From: an uncultured Muribaculaceae bacterium
GTDB taxonomy: Bacteria > Bacteroidota > Bacteroidia > Bacteroidales > Muribaculaceae
Assembly (NCBI GenBank): GCA_910586975.1
Contig: CAJUKX010000006.1
Location: 40,991 to 104,990, forward strand
DNA: 64,000 nucleotides
Direction: 5' to 3'
This document shows, one piece after another, positions 1 through 6,840 of this stretch. A model generated the notes under the pieces. That model did no database searches. It was not told the origin of the DNA and worked only from the letters and a program-made list of their open reading frames with translations. A program made the translations under genes and the position numbers. The number at the start of each line of letters is the position of its first letter. The stretch's first letter is position 1.

Positions 1-241
1 TATGGGTGGCGGTGGCGTGAGCCGAGATAGCGGTGAAAGAGCCTGAGACTTCAAAAGTTTTGTCGGACATGGCCACGGCGCCGGGGTTGAAGATCTGGCT
101 TTCGGCGCCCAGGTGCAAAGCCACACCGGTAGAGCCCATACCCTGCTGCTTGGTGCTGAGGGTGTTCACCTGATAGCCTTCGGCCATTGCCGAAGCAGAG
201 GCGCAGAGCAGCATCAGGGTGCTTAATGTTAGATTTTTCAT
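1..241 (-). CDS. OmpP1/FadL-family outer membrane transporter, N-terminal part
   Basis: Reading on the minus strand from an ATG at 241, the frame stays open to the window edge, so only about 80 residues are visible. They begin with a signal peptide (MKNLTLSTLMLLCASASAMA) followed by EGYQVNTLSTKQQGMGSTG, GVALHLGAESQIFNPGAVA. The GYQVNT..KQ.GMG..G and the AES.FNPG pattern are typical of the Toluene_X/OmpP1 beta-barrel family, which carries hydrophobic compounds such as fatty acids across the outer membrane. The overlapping frame at 51-245 gives a low-complexity basic peptide with no family resemblance and is a shadow. The substrate cannot be told from this fragment. Family assignment is fairly sure; the gene is cut by the window edge and is not broken as far as seen. 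Confidence 0.75.
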   Translation of the reverse strand, partial: MKNLTLSTLMLLCASASAMAEGYQVNTLSTKQQGMGSTGVALHLGAESQIFNPGAVAMSDKTFEVSGSFTAISAHATATH

Positions 242-340
242 ACAAATAAAATTATGAAGACAAGGAGCTGAAGGGTCGCGAAACCACGCGGCTTGGCGTG
301 CCAAAACACTCGCTTGTGGAATTTTCTTCTAAGAATGCGA

Positions 341-348
341 CAAAATTA
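341..348 (-). promoter_or_regulatory. Possible -7 box for the OmpP1/FadL gene
   Basis: Read on the minus strand this is TAATTTTG, matching the Bacteroidota TAnnTTTG -7 box, about 100 bases before the ATG at 241. No good TTTG -33 box is seen at the expected distance, so the call is weak. Confidence 0.3.
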
Positions 349-438
349 CAAACATTTTTTGAATTACACACCATCTTTAACGAGAAAAAGATGGAAATTT
401 TTGAAAGAGTAATTCATTAGCCTAAATATTAATATGAG

Positions 439-461
439 CAAACAACGTGGCATGTTGTTTG
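439..461. other. Short hairpin
   Basis: CAAACAAC pairs with GTTGTTTG across a 7-base loop. It lies in the divergent intergenic region between the porin and mscL. It could be a leader or terminator structure, or a remnant; no gene can be assigned to it. Confidence 0.3.
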
Positions 462-469
462 TTTCTTAT

Positions 470-500
470 GGGTGGAGTACCGTATGGTGTTCCGCTCAAT
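470..500. repeat. Degenerate relative of the 41-bp repeat; terminator-like
   Basis: GGTGGAGT, then an accgta core, then TTCCGCTC form a short hairpin (GTGGA with TCCGC, G-T pair included) followed by AATTTTTT. The layout (GGAGT, CCGTA, GTG, TCCGC) resembles the 41-bp repeats at 9592-9632 and 10626-10666. The resemblance is loose and may be chance. Confidence 0.3.
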
Positions 501-513
501 TTTTTGGCTGTAC

Positions 514-544
514 TTTGTATTGTCAAAGTTTTTATTTACCTTTG
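514..544 (+). promoter_or_regulatory. Bacteroidota-type promoter upstream of mscL
   Basis: TTTG at 514-517 and TACCTTTG at 537-544 are 19 bases apart, matching TTTG-N19-21-TAnnTTTG. Transcription would start near 551 and run through the palindromic element at 558-762 before reaching mscL, giving a leader of about 225 bases. Confidence 0.5.
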
Positions 545-557
545 TACTTAAACTTTA

Positions 558-762
558 AGAGTGTGTTTACTTTTAACTCGCGTTAAGGCTGAGAGAATTT
601 TTTGAATGATTTTCGCAAGTTGAAGATGGAGCATAGCGAGCTATGCGACTGATGAAACTTGGCGGAAAGCATCAAAAAAGGCCTCAGGATTAATGCGAAA
701 CCCTTGAAATAAATACATTCTTTATTTAAACTTAAATCGTGTGTTAAAAGTAAACACACTCT
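558..762. repeat. MITE-like element with 19-bp terminal inverted repeats
   Basis: Perfect 19-bp inverted repeats AGAGTGTGTTTACTTTTAA (558-576) and its complement (744-762) bound a 205-bp non-coding segment. TAA at 556-558 and 762-764 could be a 3-bp target duplication. The interior is itself a large imperfect palindrome: CTGAG near 590 and CTCAG near 687, TTTTTTGA with TCAAAAAA, AAGTTGAAGATGG with a similar reverse arm, centred on GCATAGCGAGCTATGC at about 633-648. No open frame is seen. This is the structure of a miniature inverted-repeat transposable element; a long-stem RNA is the alternative. It separates the mscL promoter from its gene. Confidence 0.7.
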
Positions 763-776
763 AAGCTGTTTTAACT

Positions 777-1220
777 ATGTCTTTACTGAAAGAATTCAAG
801 GAATTTGCCATGCGTGGCAATGTTATCGACATGGCTGTCGGTGTAATCGTAGGCGGTGCATTCGGAAAAATCGTTACCTCGCTTGTCAACGACATCATCA
901 TGCCCGGAGTGGGCGTTATAACCGGCGGTGCCAACTTTTCGGAATTCAAATATGTGCTTCAACCCGAGCAGGTGGATGGTGTAACCAAAGAAGTAATCAC
1001 ACCCGAGGTTGCCATAACATGGGGTGCATTTGTGCAGACTGTGGTTGACTTCCTTATCATAGCTTTCTGTATATTCCTGGCCATTAAGGTTATGAATAAG
1101 CTGATGCGCAAAAAGAAAGTGGAGGAAGAACCTGCTCCGGCTCCCGCAGAACCTACTAAGGAAGAAGTTCTCCTTACCGAAATACGCGATCTTCTGAAAC
1201 AGCAAACCGGCAAGAATTGA
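777..1220 (+). CDS. mscL: Large-conductance mechanosensitive channel MscL
   Basis: A 147-residue inner-membrane channel that opens under membrane tension to release solutes during osmotic downshock. The N-terminal amphipathic helix (MSLLKEFKEFAMRGN) is followed by the pore helix TM1 (about residues 16-47, VIDMAVGVIVGGAFGKIV), a periplasmic loop, TM2 (about 80-108) and a charged C-terminal helix bundle (RKKKVEEE to the end). This order and length fit the family (E. coli MscL has 136 residues). The stop overlaps the start of aroK by 4 bases, so the two are translationally linked. The promoter is probably at 514-544, with a MITE-like element in the leader. No key feature is missing. Confidence 0.95.
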   Translation: MSLLKEFKEFAMRGNVIDMAVGVIVGGAFGKIVTSLVNDIIMPGVGVITGGANFSEFKYVLQPEQVDGVTKEVITPEVAITWGAFVQTVVDFLIIAFCIFLAIKVMNKLMRKKKVEEEPAPAPAEPTKEEVLLTEIRDLLKQQTGKN

Positions 1221-1813
1221 AGTCGTTTCGACCCATATTTCTGATCGGATACATGGCCTGTGGCAAAACTACCCTGGGCCGTGCTATCCGTGATGCCATG
1301 CCCTCTTGGATATACTTTGTAGACCTTGACGAGGCCGTGGAGGAAAGGGCCGGCATGTCGGTAAAGGAAATATTTGCCACTCGTGGAGAGGAGGTTTTCA
1401 GACGCATGGAAAGTGATGAAATCAGGCATATCTGTACTATTTCATCAGGCGTGGGAGGTCGTATGATAGTGGCTTGTGGCGGAGGCACACCCTGCCGCAA
1501 GGAAAACTTGGATTTGATGCGCGAACGTGGCACTGTGATATGGCTTAAGGCCAACGAAGAGCGTACCTTGAGCCGGCTGATCGAGTTTCAGGATTCGCGT
1601 CCGTTGCTCGCCGGTATGGATGCCGACACCCTCAAAGACTTCGTAGCGCGCAACCTCGCCGAGCGCACTCCTTATTACAGCTGCGCCCATGCGGTGTTTG
1701 ACTCAAGTTACCTCGATACACCCGACGAAATAGCCCGGACAGTCAAACGTTTCACAGACGAATTTTTAAGTCTACCAAAAAATACGCAGCCATGGAATCA
1801 CCCACTCCGTTAG
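1217..1813 (+). CDS. aroK: Shikimate kinase
   Basis: A 198-residue cytosolic kinase of aromatic amino acid synthesis: shikimate + ATP to shikimate 3-phosphate. Walker A is GYMACGKT (11-18), the shikimate-binding DLD is at 36-38, the GGGTP loop at 88-92 and the lid arginine in SRPLL at 127-131. The start is a TTG at 1217 that overlaps the mscL stop (TTGA). The first in-frame ATG lies inside the P-loop (GYMACG) and would destroy it, so TTG is strongly favoured. The C-terminus overlaps the next gene by 22 bases. This arrangement suggests translational coupling in a mscL-aroK-AlaDH-rnhA cluster. Confidence 0.93.
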   Translation: MKSFRPIFLIGYMACGKTTLGRAIRDAMPSWIYFVDLDEAVEERAGMSVKEIFATRGEEVFRRMESDEIRHICTISSGVGGRMIVACGGGTPCRKENLDLMRERGTVIWLKANEERTLSRLIEFQDSRPLLAGMDADTLKDFVARNLAERTPYYSCAHAVFDSSYLDTPDEIARTVKRFTDEFLSLPKNTQPWNHPLR

Positions 1814-2973
1814 AGCAGCCCTGCGCGGTGCTCACCGACAAGCGTAAAATCACCATAGGCCTGCCCCGTGCTTCGGCCGCGGGCGAGCGCCGTTTCCCCC
1901 TCACCCCCGAGGGTGCCGCAATGCTGTGCGAACTCGGATACGAGGTGAAGATGGAATCAGACGCCGCCGGGGTAATCCACTTCAGCGATGACAATTACCG
2001 CAGCGGAGGGGTTAAGATTGTAGATCGTCGCGAGGCTCTGGCATGCGACATAGTGTTGCATCTGCCCGCCATCAACCGCCGCGATGCCTCTATGCTCAAG
2101 ACCGGAGCCGTGTTGCTGGGACTTCTGCACCCGCAGCAGCAGGAACCCGATGCTCTGCGCACCCTGCTGTCGCGCCATGTCATAGCCATAGCTCTCGACC
2201 TCATAAGCGACGATGCCGGCCACTATCCCTTTGCCGACATACTGAGCGAGGTAGACGGCCGAGCCGCCATGGCCATGGCTTCGTCTTTGCTGGCCGACCC
2301 CGTGCATGGCAAGGGCATACTGCTGGGAGGTGTGGCCGGAATAGTGCCATGCGAGGTGCTGATACTCGGCTCGGGTATTGCAGCACGCGCAGCCGCCCGC
2401 TCGGCTCTGGGGCTTGGCGCTACCGTAAGGATGTTTGACAACGACGTTTACCGTCTGCGCGAAGCCCTGTACGAACTGGGCGAACAGAAGGTGATAGGCT
2501 CGGCGCTGCATCCCAGGGTGCTGGCCGGTGCTCTGCGCACTGCCGATGTGGTGATTTCCACTCCCACACGCCACCCGTTGGAATTGGGTGTGGACATAGT
2601 GTCGGAGATGAAGCGCGGCGTGGTGGCATTCGACCTGTCATCGGGCGGCGACAGCCGCATATTCGCCGAGTTGCAGTGCATAGACCTTGCCGTGGCCGAC
2701 AGCAGCCATTGCAGTCCACATACCCGTGTGCGCACATGCTACGTCAATACCGGGTCGGCCGTTCCGCGCACCGCCGCCATGGCTCTGAGTACCACGTTGC
2801 TAACATTTTTTGATGAAATCACCGTGTGCGACGGCCTTACTAATGCCTTGCGCTTCAACAAGGGCCTCAGCAGCGCGGCATACACCTTCCTGGGCTACCC
2901 TGTAAATGCCCGTATAGCCGAGATAATAGGGCAGCGACAACTCGATATAAACCTTTTCCTGCAATTTTCTTAA
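1792..2973 (+). CDS. Alanine dehydrogenase/PntA-family protein (NAD-binding), possibly atypical
   Basis: 393 residues with the two-domain layout of the AlaDH/PNT family. The N-terminal domain has KITIGLPRASAAGERRFPLTPEG, with the conserved arginine before the LTP motif. The Rossmann domain has EVLILGSGIAARAAARSA (about 188-205) and an acidic residue after the second strand (MFDND). Classical alanine dehydrogenases carry a catalytic lysine in a VKVKEP-like segment; here the matching stretch reads DIVLHLPAIN (86-95), with no lysine, while a histidine matching the second catalytic residue remains in LLGLLHPQQQ. The protein may therefore be an alanine dehydrogenase with altered chemistry, or a relative acting on another substrate. 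It starts inside the end of aroK and is 2 bases from the RNase H gene. Confidence 0.75.
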   Translation: MESPTPLEQPCAVLTDKRKITIGLPRASAAGERRFPLTPEGAAMLCELGYEVKMESDAAGVIHFSDDNYRSGGVKIVDRREALACDIVLHLPAINRRDASMLKTGAVLLGLLHPQQQEPDALRTLLSRHVIAIALDLISDDAGHYPFADILSEVDGRAAMAMASSLLADPVHGKGILLGGVAGIVPCEVLILGSGIAARAAARSALGLGATVRMFDNDVYRLREALYELGEQKVIGSALHPRVLAGALRTADVVISTPTRHPLELGVDIVSEMKRGVVAFDLSSGGDSRIFAELQCIDLAVADSSHCSPHTRVRTCYVNTGSAVPRTAAMALSTTLLTFFDEITVCDGLTNALRFNKGLSSAAYTFLGYPVNARIAEIIGQRQLDINLFLQFS

Positions 2974-2975
2974 AG

Positions 2976-3620
2976 ATGGCACAAAACCGTAAATTCTATG
3001 TGGTATGGGTAGGACGCGCCCCCGGCATCTACGACAACTGGGACGACTGCCGTGAGCAGGTCGAGGGATTTGAGGGTGCCCGCTTCAAAAGTTACACATC
3101 GCAGGATGCAGCCACCGAGGCTTTTCGTGGCAATCCCGACGAGCAACTGGCCATAGCGCGCCAGTTGGGCAAGCACATAGGCATGAAAATAGACTATACC
3201 CTCTTCCCCGAGATAAGGCTCGATGCCATAGCCGTTGACGGAGCCTGCGCCCGCAATCCCGGTCCGATGGAATACCGTGGAGTGCGCGTGGCCGATGGCC
3301 GTGAAGTGTTTCACTACGGCCCGCTCGAAGGAGGAACCAACAACATAGGCGAATACCTTGCCATAATACACGTTGCGGCTCTGCTGGCCCGCAGCGGCGA
3401 CACCACCACACCCATATACTCAGACTCGCGCACGGCATTGAGCTGGATACGGCGCGGCCACAGCAACACCAAGATAACGCCCACGCCCGAAAATCAGCGG
3501 CTTCTGGCAGTGCTTGCCCGTGCCGATGCGTGGCTTGCAACCCACCGCATACCCAATCCATTGCTTAAATGGCAGACAGAAAACTGGGGCGAAATTCCCG
3601 CCGACTTCGGCCGCAAGTGA
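2976..3620 (+). CDS. rnhA: Ribonuclease H with N-terminal viroplasmin-like domain
   Basis: 214 residues. The N-terminal domain (about 5-50, KFYVVWVGRAPGIYDNWDDC and KSYTSQDAATEAF) is the caulimovirus viroplasmin/RNHLS hybrid-binding domain that grips RNA-DNA duplexes. The C-terminal RNase H fold (about 80-205) has the acidic catalytic set: D88 (AVDGAC), E126 (NIGEY), D150 (YSDSRTA) and D184 (ARADAW). It cuts the RNA strand of RNA-DNA hybrids left by replication and transcription. The start ATG at 2976 follows the previous stop by 2 bases, so it is the last gene of the mscL cluster. Confidence 0.92.
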   Translation: MAQNRKFYVVWVGRAPGIYDNWDDCREQVEGFEGARFKSYTSQDAATEAFRGNPDEQLAIARQLGKHIGMKIDYTLFPEIRLDAIAVDGACARNPGPMEYRGVRVADGREVFHYGPLEGGTNNIGEYLAIIHVAALLARSGDTTTPIYSDSRTALSWIRRGHSNTKITPTPENQRLLAVLARADAWLATHRIPNPLLKWQTENWGEIPADFGRK

Positions 3621-3658
3621 TGATAAAAGTGCTTTTTAACAATATTTTTTACTAAAAC

Positions 3659-3689
3659 TTTGTGATTTCGGCTAATTTGCGTAACTTTG
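3659..3689 (+). promoter_or_regulatory. Promoter of the DUF177-rpmF-fabH operon
   Basis: TTTG at 3659-3662 and TAACTTTG at 3682-3689 are exactly 19 bases apart. Transcription would begin near 3696, just before the ATG at 3714. This also rules out an upstream TTG at 3687, which falls inside the -7 box. Confidence 0.7.
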
Positions 3690-3713
3690 CAAAGTTTTTC
3701 ACCAAACATATCT

Positions 3714-4298
3714 ATGGGAAAGTTTACAGCATACAAGCTGCCACTGAAATCATTGAGCGAAGGAACACACGAGTTCGACTATAAGCTCGACAAGCAGTTC
3801 TTCGCCAATATGGAGTATGCCGACGTCCGCGACGCCGACATAGAAGTACACCTGGTGGTGAATCATCACAACGACCTCTACCACCTCGACTTCCAGATAA
3901 CCGGCACTGTAACCCTGCTGTGTGACCGTTGCCTTGACGACCTTGTCATGCCGATCGACACCACCTATTCGATAGATGTGGAATATGGCGAAGACTACAA
4001 CGACGAATCCGACAACCTGCTGGTGATTCCACAGAGCGACAACTACCTCAATGTGGCATACATGCTCTATGACACAGTGGTGCTCTGCATCCCCATCAAG
4101 CACGTTCACCCGCTGGGCAAGTGCAACAGGGCCATGAGCGCGCTGCTCAAGAAACACCGTGCCCACGGTACCGGTGAAGACGCAGAGCTCGAAGACGAAA
4201 TGCTCGACTCGATAGAGCAACTCGACTCGGGCAGCGACGATACCGCCACCGACCCCCGCTGGGATGCCCTGCGCGGTCTCGGATCCGACAACGAATAA
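3714..4298 (+). CDS. DUF177 (YceD-family) protein, probable large-ribosomal-subunit/23S rRNA accumulation factor
   Basis: 194 residues from ATG 3714. The core CDRCLDDL (CxxC), plus cysteines in VLCIPIKHVHPLGKCN, is the signature of the DUF177/YceD family, whose members sit next to rpmF in many bacteria and whose E. coli and plant members are linked to 23S rRNA accumulation. The middle is acidic (VEYGEDYNDESDN) and the tail is rich in Asp and Glu. The direct linkage to rpmF (63 bases downstream) fits the family. An upstream TTG start is excluded by the promoter at 3659-3689. The molecular role is known only by family. Confidence 0.88.
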   Translation: MGKFTAYKLPLKSLSEGTHEFDYKLDKQFFANMEYADVRDADIEVHLVVNHHNDLYHLDFQITGTVTLLCDRCLDDLVMPIDTTYSIDVEYGEDYNDESDNLLVIPQSDNYLNVAYMLYDTVVLCIPIKHVHPLGKCNRAMSALLKKHRAHGTGEDAELEDEMLDSIEQLDSGSDDTATDPRWDALRGLGSDNE

Positions 4299-4361
4299 AA
4301 GCAACCAAGGCTCACCGAGCCACAACAATATAAGCAACAAATCAAATAACAATAAGCAACA

Positions 4362-4547
4362 ATGGCACATCCTAAACGCAAACAATCGAAAACCCGCACC
4401 GCAAAACGTCGTACACACGACAAGGCTGTTGAGCCTACACTCGCTCTCTGCCCCAACTGCGGCGCATGGCACATCTATCACACAGTCTGCGGCGAATGCG
4501 GCTACTACCGCGGTAAGCAGGCCATCGTAAAAGACGCTGCCCTCTAA
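4362..4547 (+). CDS. rpmF: 50S ribosomal protein L32
   Basis: 61 residues, normal length. It begins MAHPKRKQSKTRTAKRRTHD, the basic rRNA-binding N-terminus of L32, and carries a zinc-type four-cysteine set: C30, C33 (CPNC), C43 and C46 (CGEC). It is the zinc-binding version of L32, so a zinc-free replacement copy could exist elsewhere. It lies between the DUF177 gene and fabH, an order common to many bacteria. Confidence 0.97.
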   Translation: MAHPKRKQSKTRTAKRRTHDKAVEPTLALCPNCGAWHIYHTVCGECGYYRGKQAIVKDAAL

Positions 4548-4582
4548 GCCTAACAATCTCCGATAGGCAAAAATGGAAAACC

Positions 4583-4650
4583 CTCCTTTAGTCTCCCCGG
4601 CTTGACCCCTCAGACGGAACAAGGCCGAGGAGAAGGAAGGAGCGATTTTT
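4583..4650 (+). terminator. Large stem-loop with T-run between rpmF and fabH
   Basis: CTCCTT-TAG-TCTCCCCGGC (from 4583) pairs with GCCGAGGAGA-AGG-AAGGAG (to 4642) in a stem of about 16 pairs around a loop near 4604-4622, followed by GATTTTT. It is a good intrinsic terminator or partial attenuator, so fabH may be set lower than rpmF or need another promoter. Confidence 0.6.
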
Positions 4651-4699
4651 CGTATCATTTCCAATACGTTTTACCACCAATTTCAATATAGTCTGTAAT

Positions 4700-5686
4700 A
4701 TGCTTAGCGCACGCATTTCAGCCATAGCTTCCTATCTGCCCGACGACATCCTCGACAACGAGATGCTCTCGAAGATGGTCGACACCAACGACGAGTGGAT
4801 CACCACCCGCGTGGGCATCAAGGAACGCCGCATCCTCAAGATGGATGGTGCCGGCTCTTCATATCTCGGCATTAAAGCCATTGAAAAAATGGCTGCCGCT
4901 TATAATATCGACCTCGATACCGTAGACCTCGTTATCTGTGCAACCTCAAATCCCGACTACCGTTTCCCCTCTACAGCATCGGTAATCATCGAAGGTGCCA
5001 AAATCAAGAATTGCTATGGCTACGACATTCAGGCTGCATGCGCCGGCTTCATTGTTGCACTTCAGGATGCCAACGCATACATCCGCTCGGGTCTCTACAA
5101 AAAAGTGATTGTGGTCTGCACCGAAAAAATGTCGTCGATGATCAACTATCAGGACCGCGCCACCTGCCCCCTCTTTGGCGACGGCGCTGCCTGCGTACTC
5201 GTTGAACCTACCGAAGAAGAAGGCATGGGTGTACGCGACGCAGTGCTCCATGTAGACGGACGCGGACGTGACCACCTGCTCATGGAAGGCGGTGGCTCTG
5301 TAATGCCCACCACTCCCGAAACCGTAGCCGCAGGCAAGCACTTCCTTTTCCAGGACGGCCGCAACGTTTACAAAAACGCTGTTACCGACATGCTCACATC
5401 GTCGATGGCCATAATGGAACGCAACAACCTCTCGGCCGACGAAATCGCATACCTCATTCCTCATCAGGCCAACCTCCGCATCATCGAAGCCGTGGCTTCG
5501 CGTGCCAAGATACCCATGGAAAAGGTGCTTGTCAACATACAGCATGTGGGCAACACTTCGGCAGCCTCAATTCCTATCTGTCTTGACGAGTACAAAGACT
5601 CGCTCCACAAGGGCGACAAGCTCGTGCTCACTGCATTCGGAGCAGGATTCACCTGGGGCGCCATGTACCTGGTGTGGGACCTCTAA
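4700..5686 (+). CDS. fabH: Beta-ketoacyl-ACP synthase III
   Basis: 328 residues, usual length. The enzyme condenses acetyl-CoA (or branched acyl-CoA) with malonyl-ACP to start fatty acid synthesis in the cytosol. The catalytic triad is visible: C114 (QAACAGF), H255 (LIPHQANLRI) and N285 (VGNTSAAS). The start region MLSARISAIASYLPDDILDN fits the family N-terminus. It follows rpmF across a terminator-like stem-loop, as in other rpmF-fab clusters. A strong terminator follows at 5719-5760. Confidence 0.96.
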   Translation: MLSARISAIASYLPDDILDNEMLSKMVDTNDEWITTRVGIKERRILKMDGAGSSYLGIKAIEKMAAAYNIDLDTVDLVICATSNPDYRFPSTASVIIEGAKIKNCYGYDIQAACAGFIVALQDANAYIRSGLYKKVIVVCTEKMSSMINYQDRATCPLFGDGAACVLVEPTEEEGMGVRDAVLHVDGRGRDHLLMEGGGSVMPTTPETVAAGKHFLFQDGRNVYKNAVTDMLTSSMAIMERNNLSADEIAYLIPHQANLRIIEAVASRAKIPMEKVLVNIQHVGNTSAASIPICLDEYKDSLHKGDKLVLTAFGAGFTWGAMYLVWDL

Positions 5687-5718
5687 TTCCTGATTTTCTC
5701 AGGTTCCAAGATATTTTT

Positions 5719-5760
5719 TGCAAAAAGGACACCACATGCCGATGTCCTTTTTGCATTTTT
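5719..5760 (+). terminator. Terminator after fabH
   Basis: TGCAAAAAGGACA (5719-5731) pairs perfectly with TGTCCTTTTTGCA (5743-5755), followed by TTTTT. A 13-pair stem with an 11-base loop. Confidence 0.85.
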
Positions 5761-5803
5761 ATTACAAACGCAGTCCAAACCATTCAGTGAGCCGGATTGT
5801 TGT

Positions 5804-5811
5804 TATTTTTG
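5804..5811 (+). promoter_or_regulatory. -7 box for era
   Basis: TATTTTTG, about 30 bases before the era ATG. No clear TTTG -33 box is seen. Confidence 0.35.
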
Positions 5812-5841
5812 ATACAATCAACAGCATAAAACACAACCGAT

Positions 5842-6732
5842 ATGGACAATAAACATAAATCAGGATTTGTAAACATAGTAGGTAACCCCAATGTAGGCAA
5901 ATCCACCCTGATGAACGACCTTGTAGGCGAACGCGTGAGCATCATTACCTCCAAGGCTCAGACCACACGCCACCGTATAATGGGTATTGTGAATACACCC
6001 GAATACCAGATAGTATTCTCCGACACCCCCGGTGTGCTGAAACCTAAATACAAACTGCAGGAAAGCATGCTCAGTTTCTCGGAGGGTGCGCTCACCGATG
6101 CCGACATACTGCTCTATGTGACCGACGTGGTCGAAGATCCCACCAAGAACGCCGACTTCTTGCAGCGCGTGGCTGCCGAAAAGATTCCCGTACTGCTGGT
6201 AATCAATAAGATAGATCTGCTAAAGGATCAGACCGAACTCGAAAAGATAGTGGAGCGCTGGCATACCATGCTGCCCAACGCCGAAATCCTGCCCGCATCG
6301 GCCAAGGAAGGATTCAATGTACCCAACCTCATGCGCCGCATCGTCGAGCTGCTGCCCGAGGGCGAACCATACTTCGGCAAGGACGCTCTCACCGACAAGC
6401 CCGCACGATTCTTCGTTACCGAAATCATCCGCGAGAAAATCCTGCTCAACTACGACAAGGAAGTGCCATACTCGGCTGAGGTGATTGTGGAGAAATTCGA
6501 GGAAAAAGAAAACTCAATCCACATCATGGCCGTGATATACGTGGAGCGCGACTCGCAGAAGGGCATTCTCATAGGCAAAGGCGGATCTATGCTCAAGCGC
6601 GTAGGTACCGAAGCCCGAAAAGACATCGAGAAATTCTTCGGTAAGAACGTTTTCCTCGAACTGTTTGTGAAGGTTGAGCCCAACTGGCGCAACCGCGAGA
6701 ACAAACTGCGCAGCTTCGGCTACATCGAATAA
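5842..6732 (+). CDS. era: GTPase Era
   Basis: 296 residues. An essential GTPase that binds the 3' end of 16S rRNA during small-subunit assembly. The G domain has G1 GNPNVGKST (14-22), G3 DTPG (61-64) and G4 NKID (122-125). The C-terminal KH domain shows GILIGKGGSMLKRVG near residues 235-250. Length and domain order are standard. It is followed 108 bases later by der, another ribosome-assembly GTPase. Confidence 0.96.
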   Translation: MDNKHKSGFVNIVGNPNVGKSTLMNDLVGERVSIITSKAQTTRHRIMGIVNTPEYQIVFSDTPGVLKPKYKLQESMLSFSEGALTDADILLYVTDVVEDPTKNADFLQRVAAEKIPVLLVINKIDLLKDQTELEKIVERWHTMLPNAEILPASAKEGFNVPNLMRRIVELLPEGEPYFGKDALTDKPARFFVTEIIREKILLNYDKEVPYSAEVIVEKFEEKENSIHIMAVIYVERDSQKGILIGKGGSMLKRVGTEARKDIEKFFGKNVFLELFVKVEPNWRNRENKLRSFGYIE

Positions 6733-6791
6733 ACACGCATGCCACTCTGTCCCGCACAGAGCGGCATTGCTCTAATATTCAAAAAATTTCG

Positions 6792-6799
6792 TAACTTTG
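6792..6799 (+). promoter_or_regulatory. -7 box for der
   Basis: TAACTTTG, an exact match to TAnnTTTG, about 40 bases before der. Only a weak ATTG is seen upstream at about 22 bases. Confidence 0.45.
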
Positions 6800-6840
6800 C
6801 GGAAAATTTATAAATAAGAATAATACAACTTTAATACAAT

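Noticed and set aside
3687..3713. A TTG start for the DUF177 protein
   Set aside because: It falls inside the TAACTTTG -7 box of the operon promoter; ATG 3714 matches the family N-terminus.
3750..4664. A 304-codon minus-strand frame across DUF177 and rpmF
   Set aside because: It is antisense to two conserved genes, and its composition (Val-, Val-Cys- and His-rich) is that of a shadow frame.
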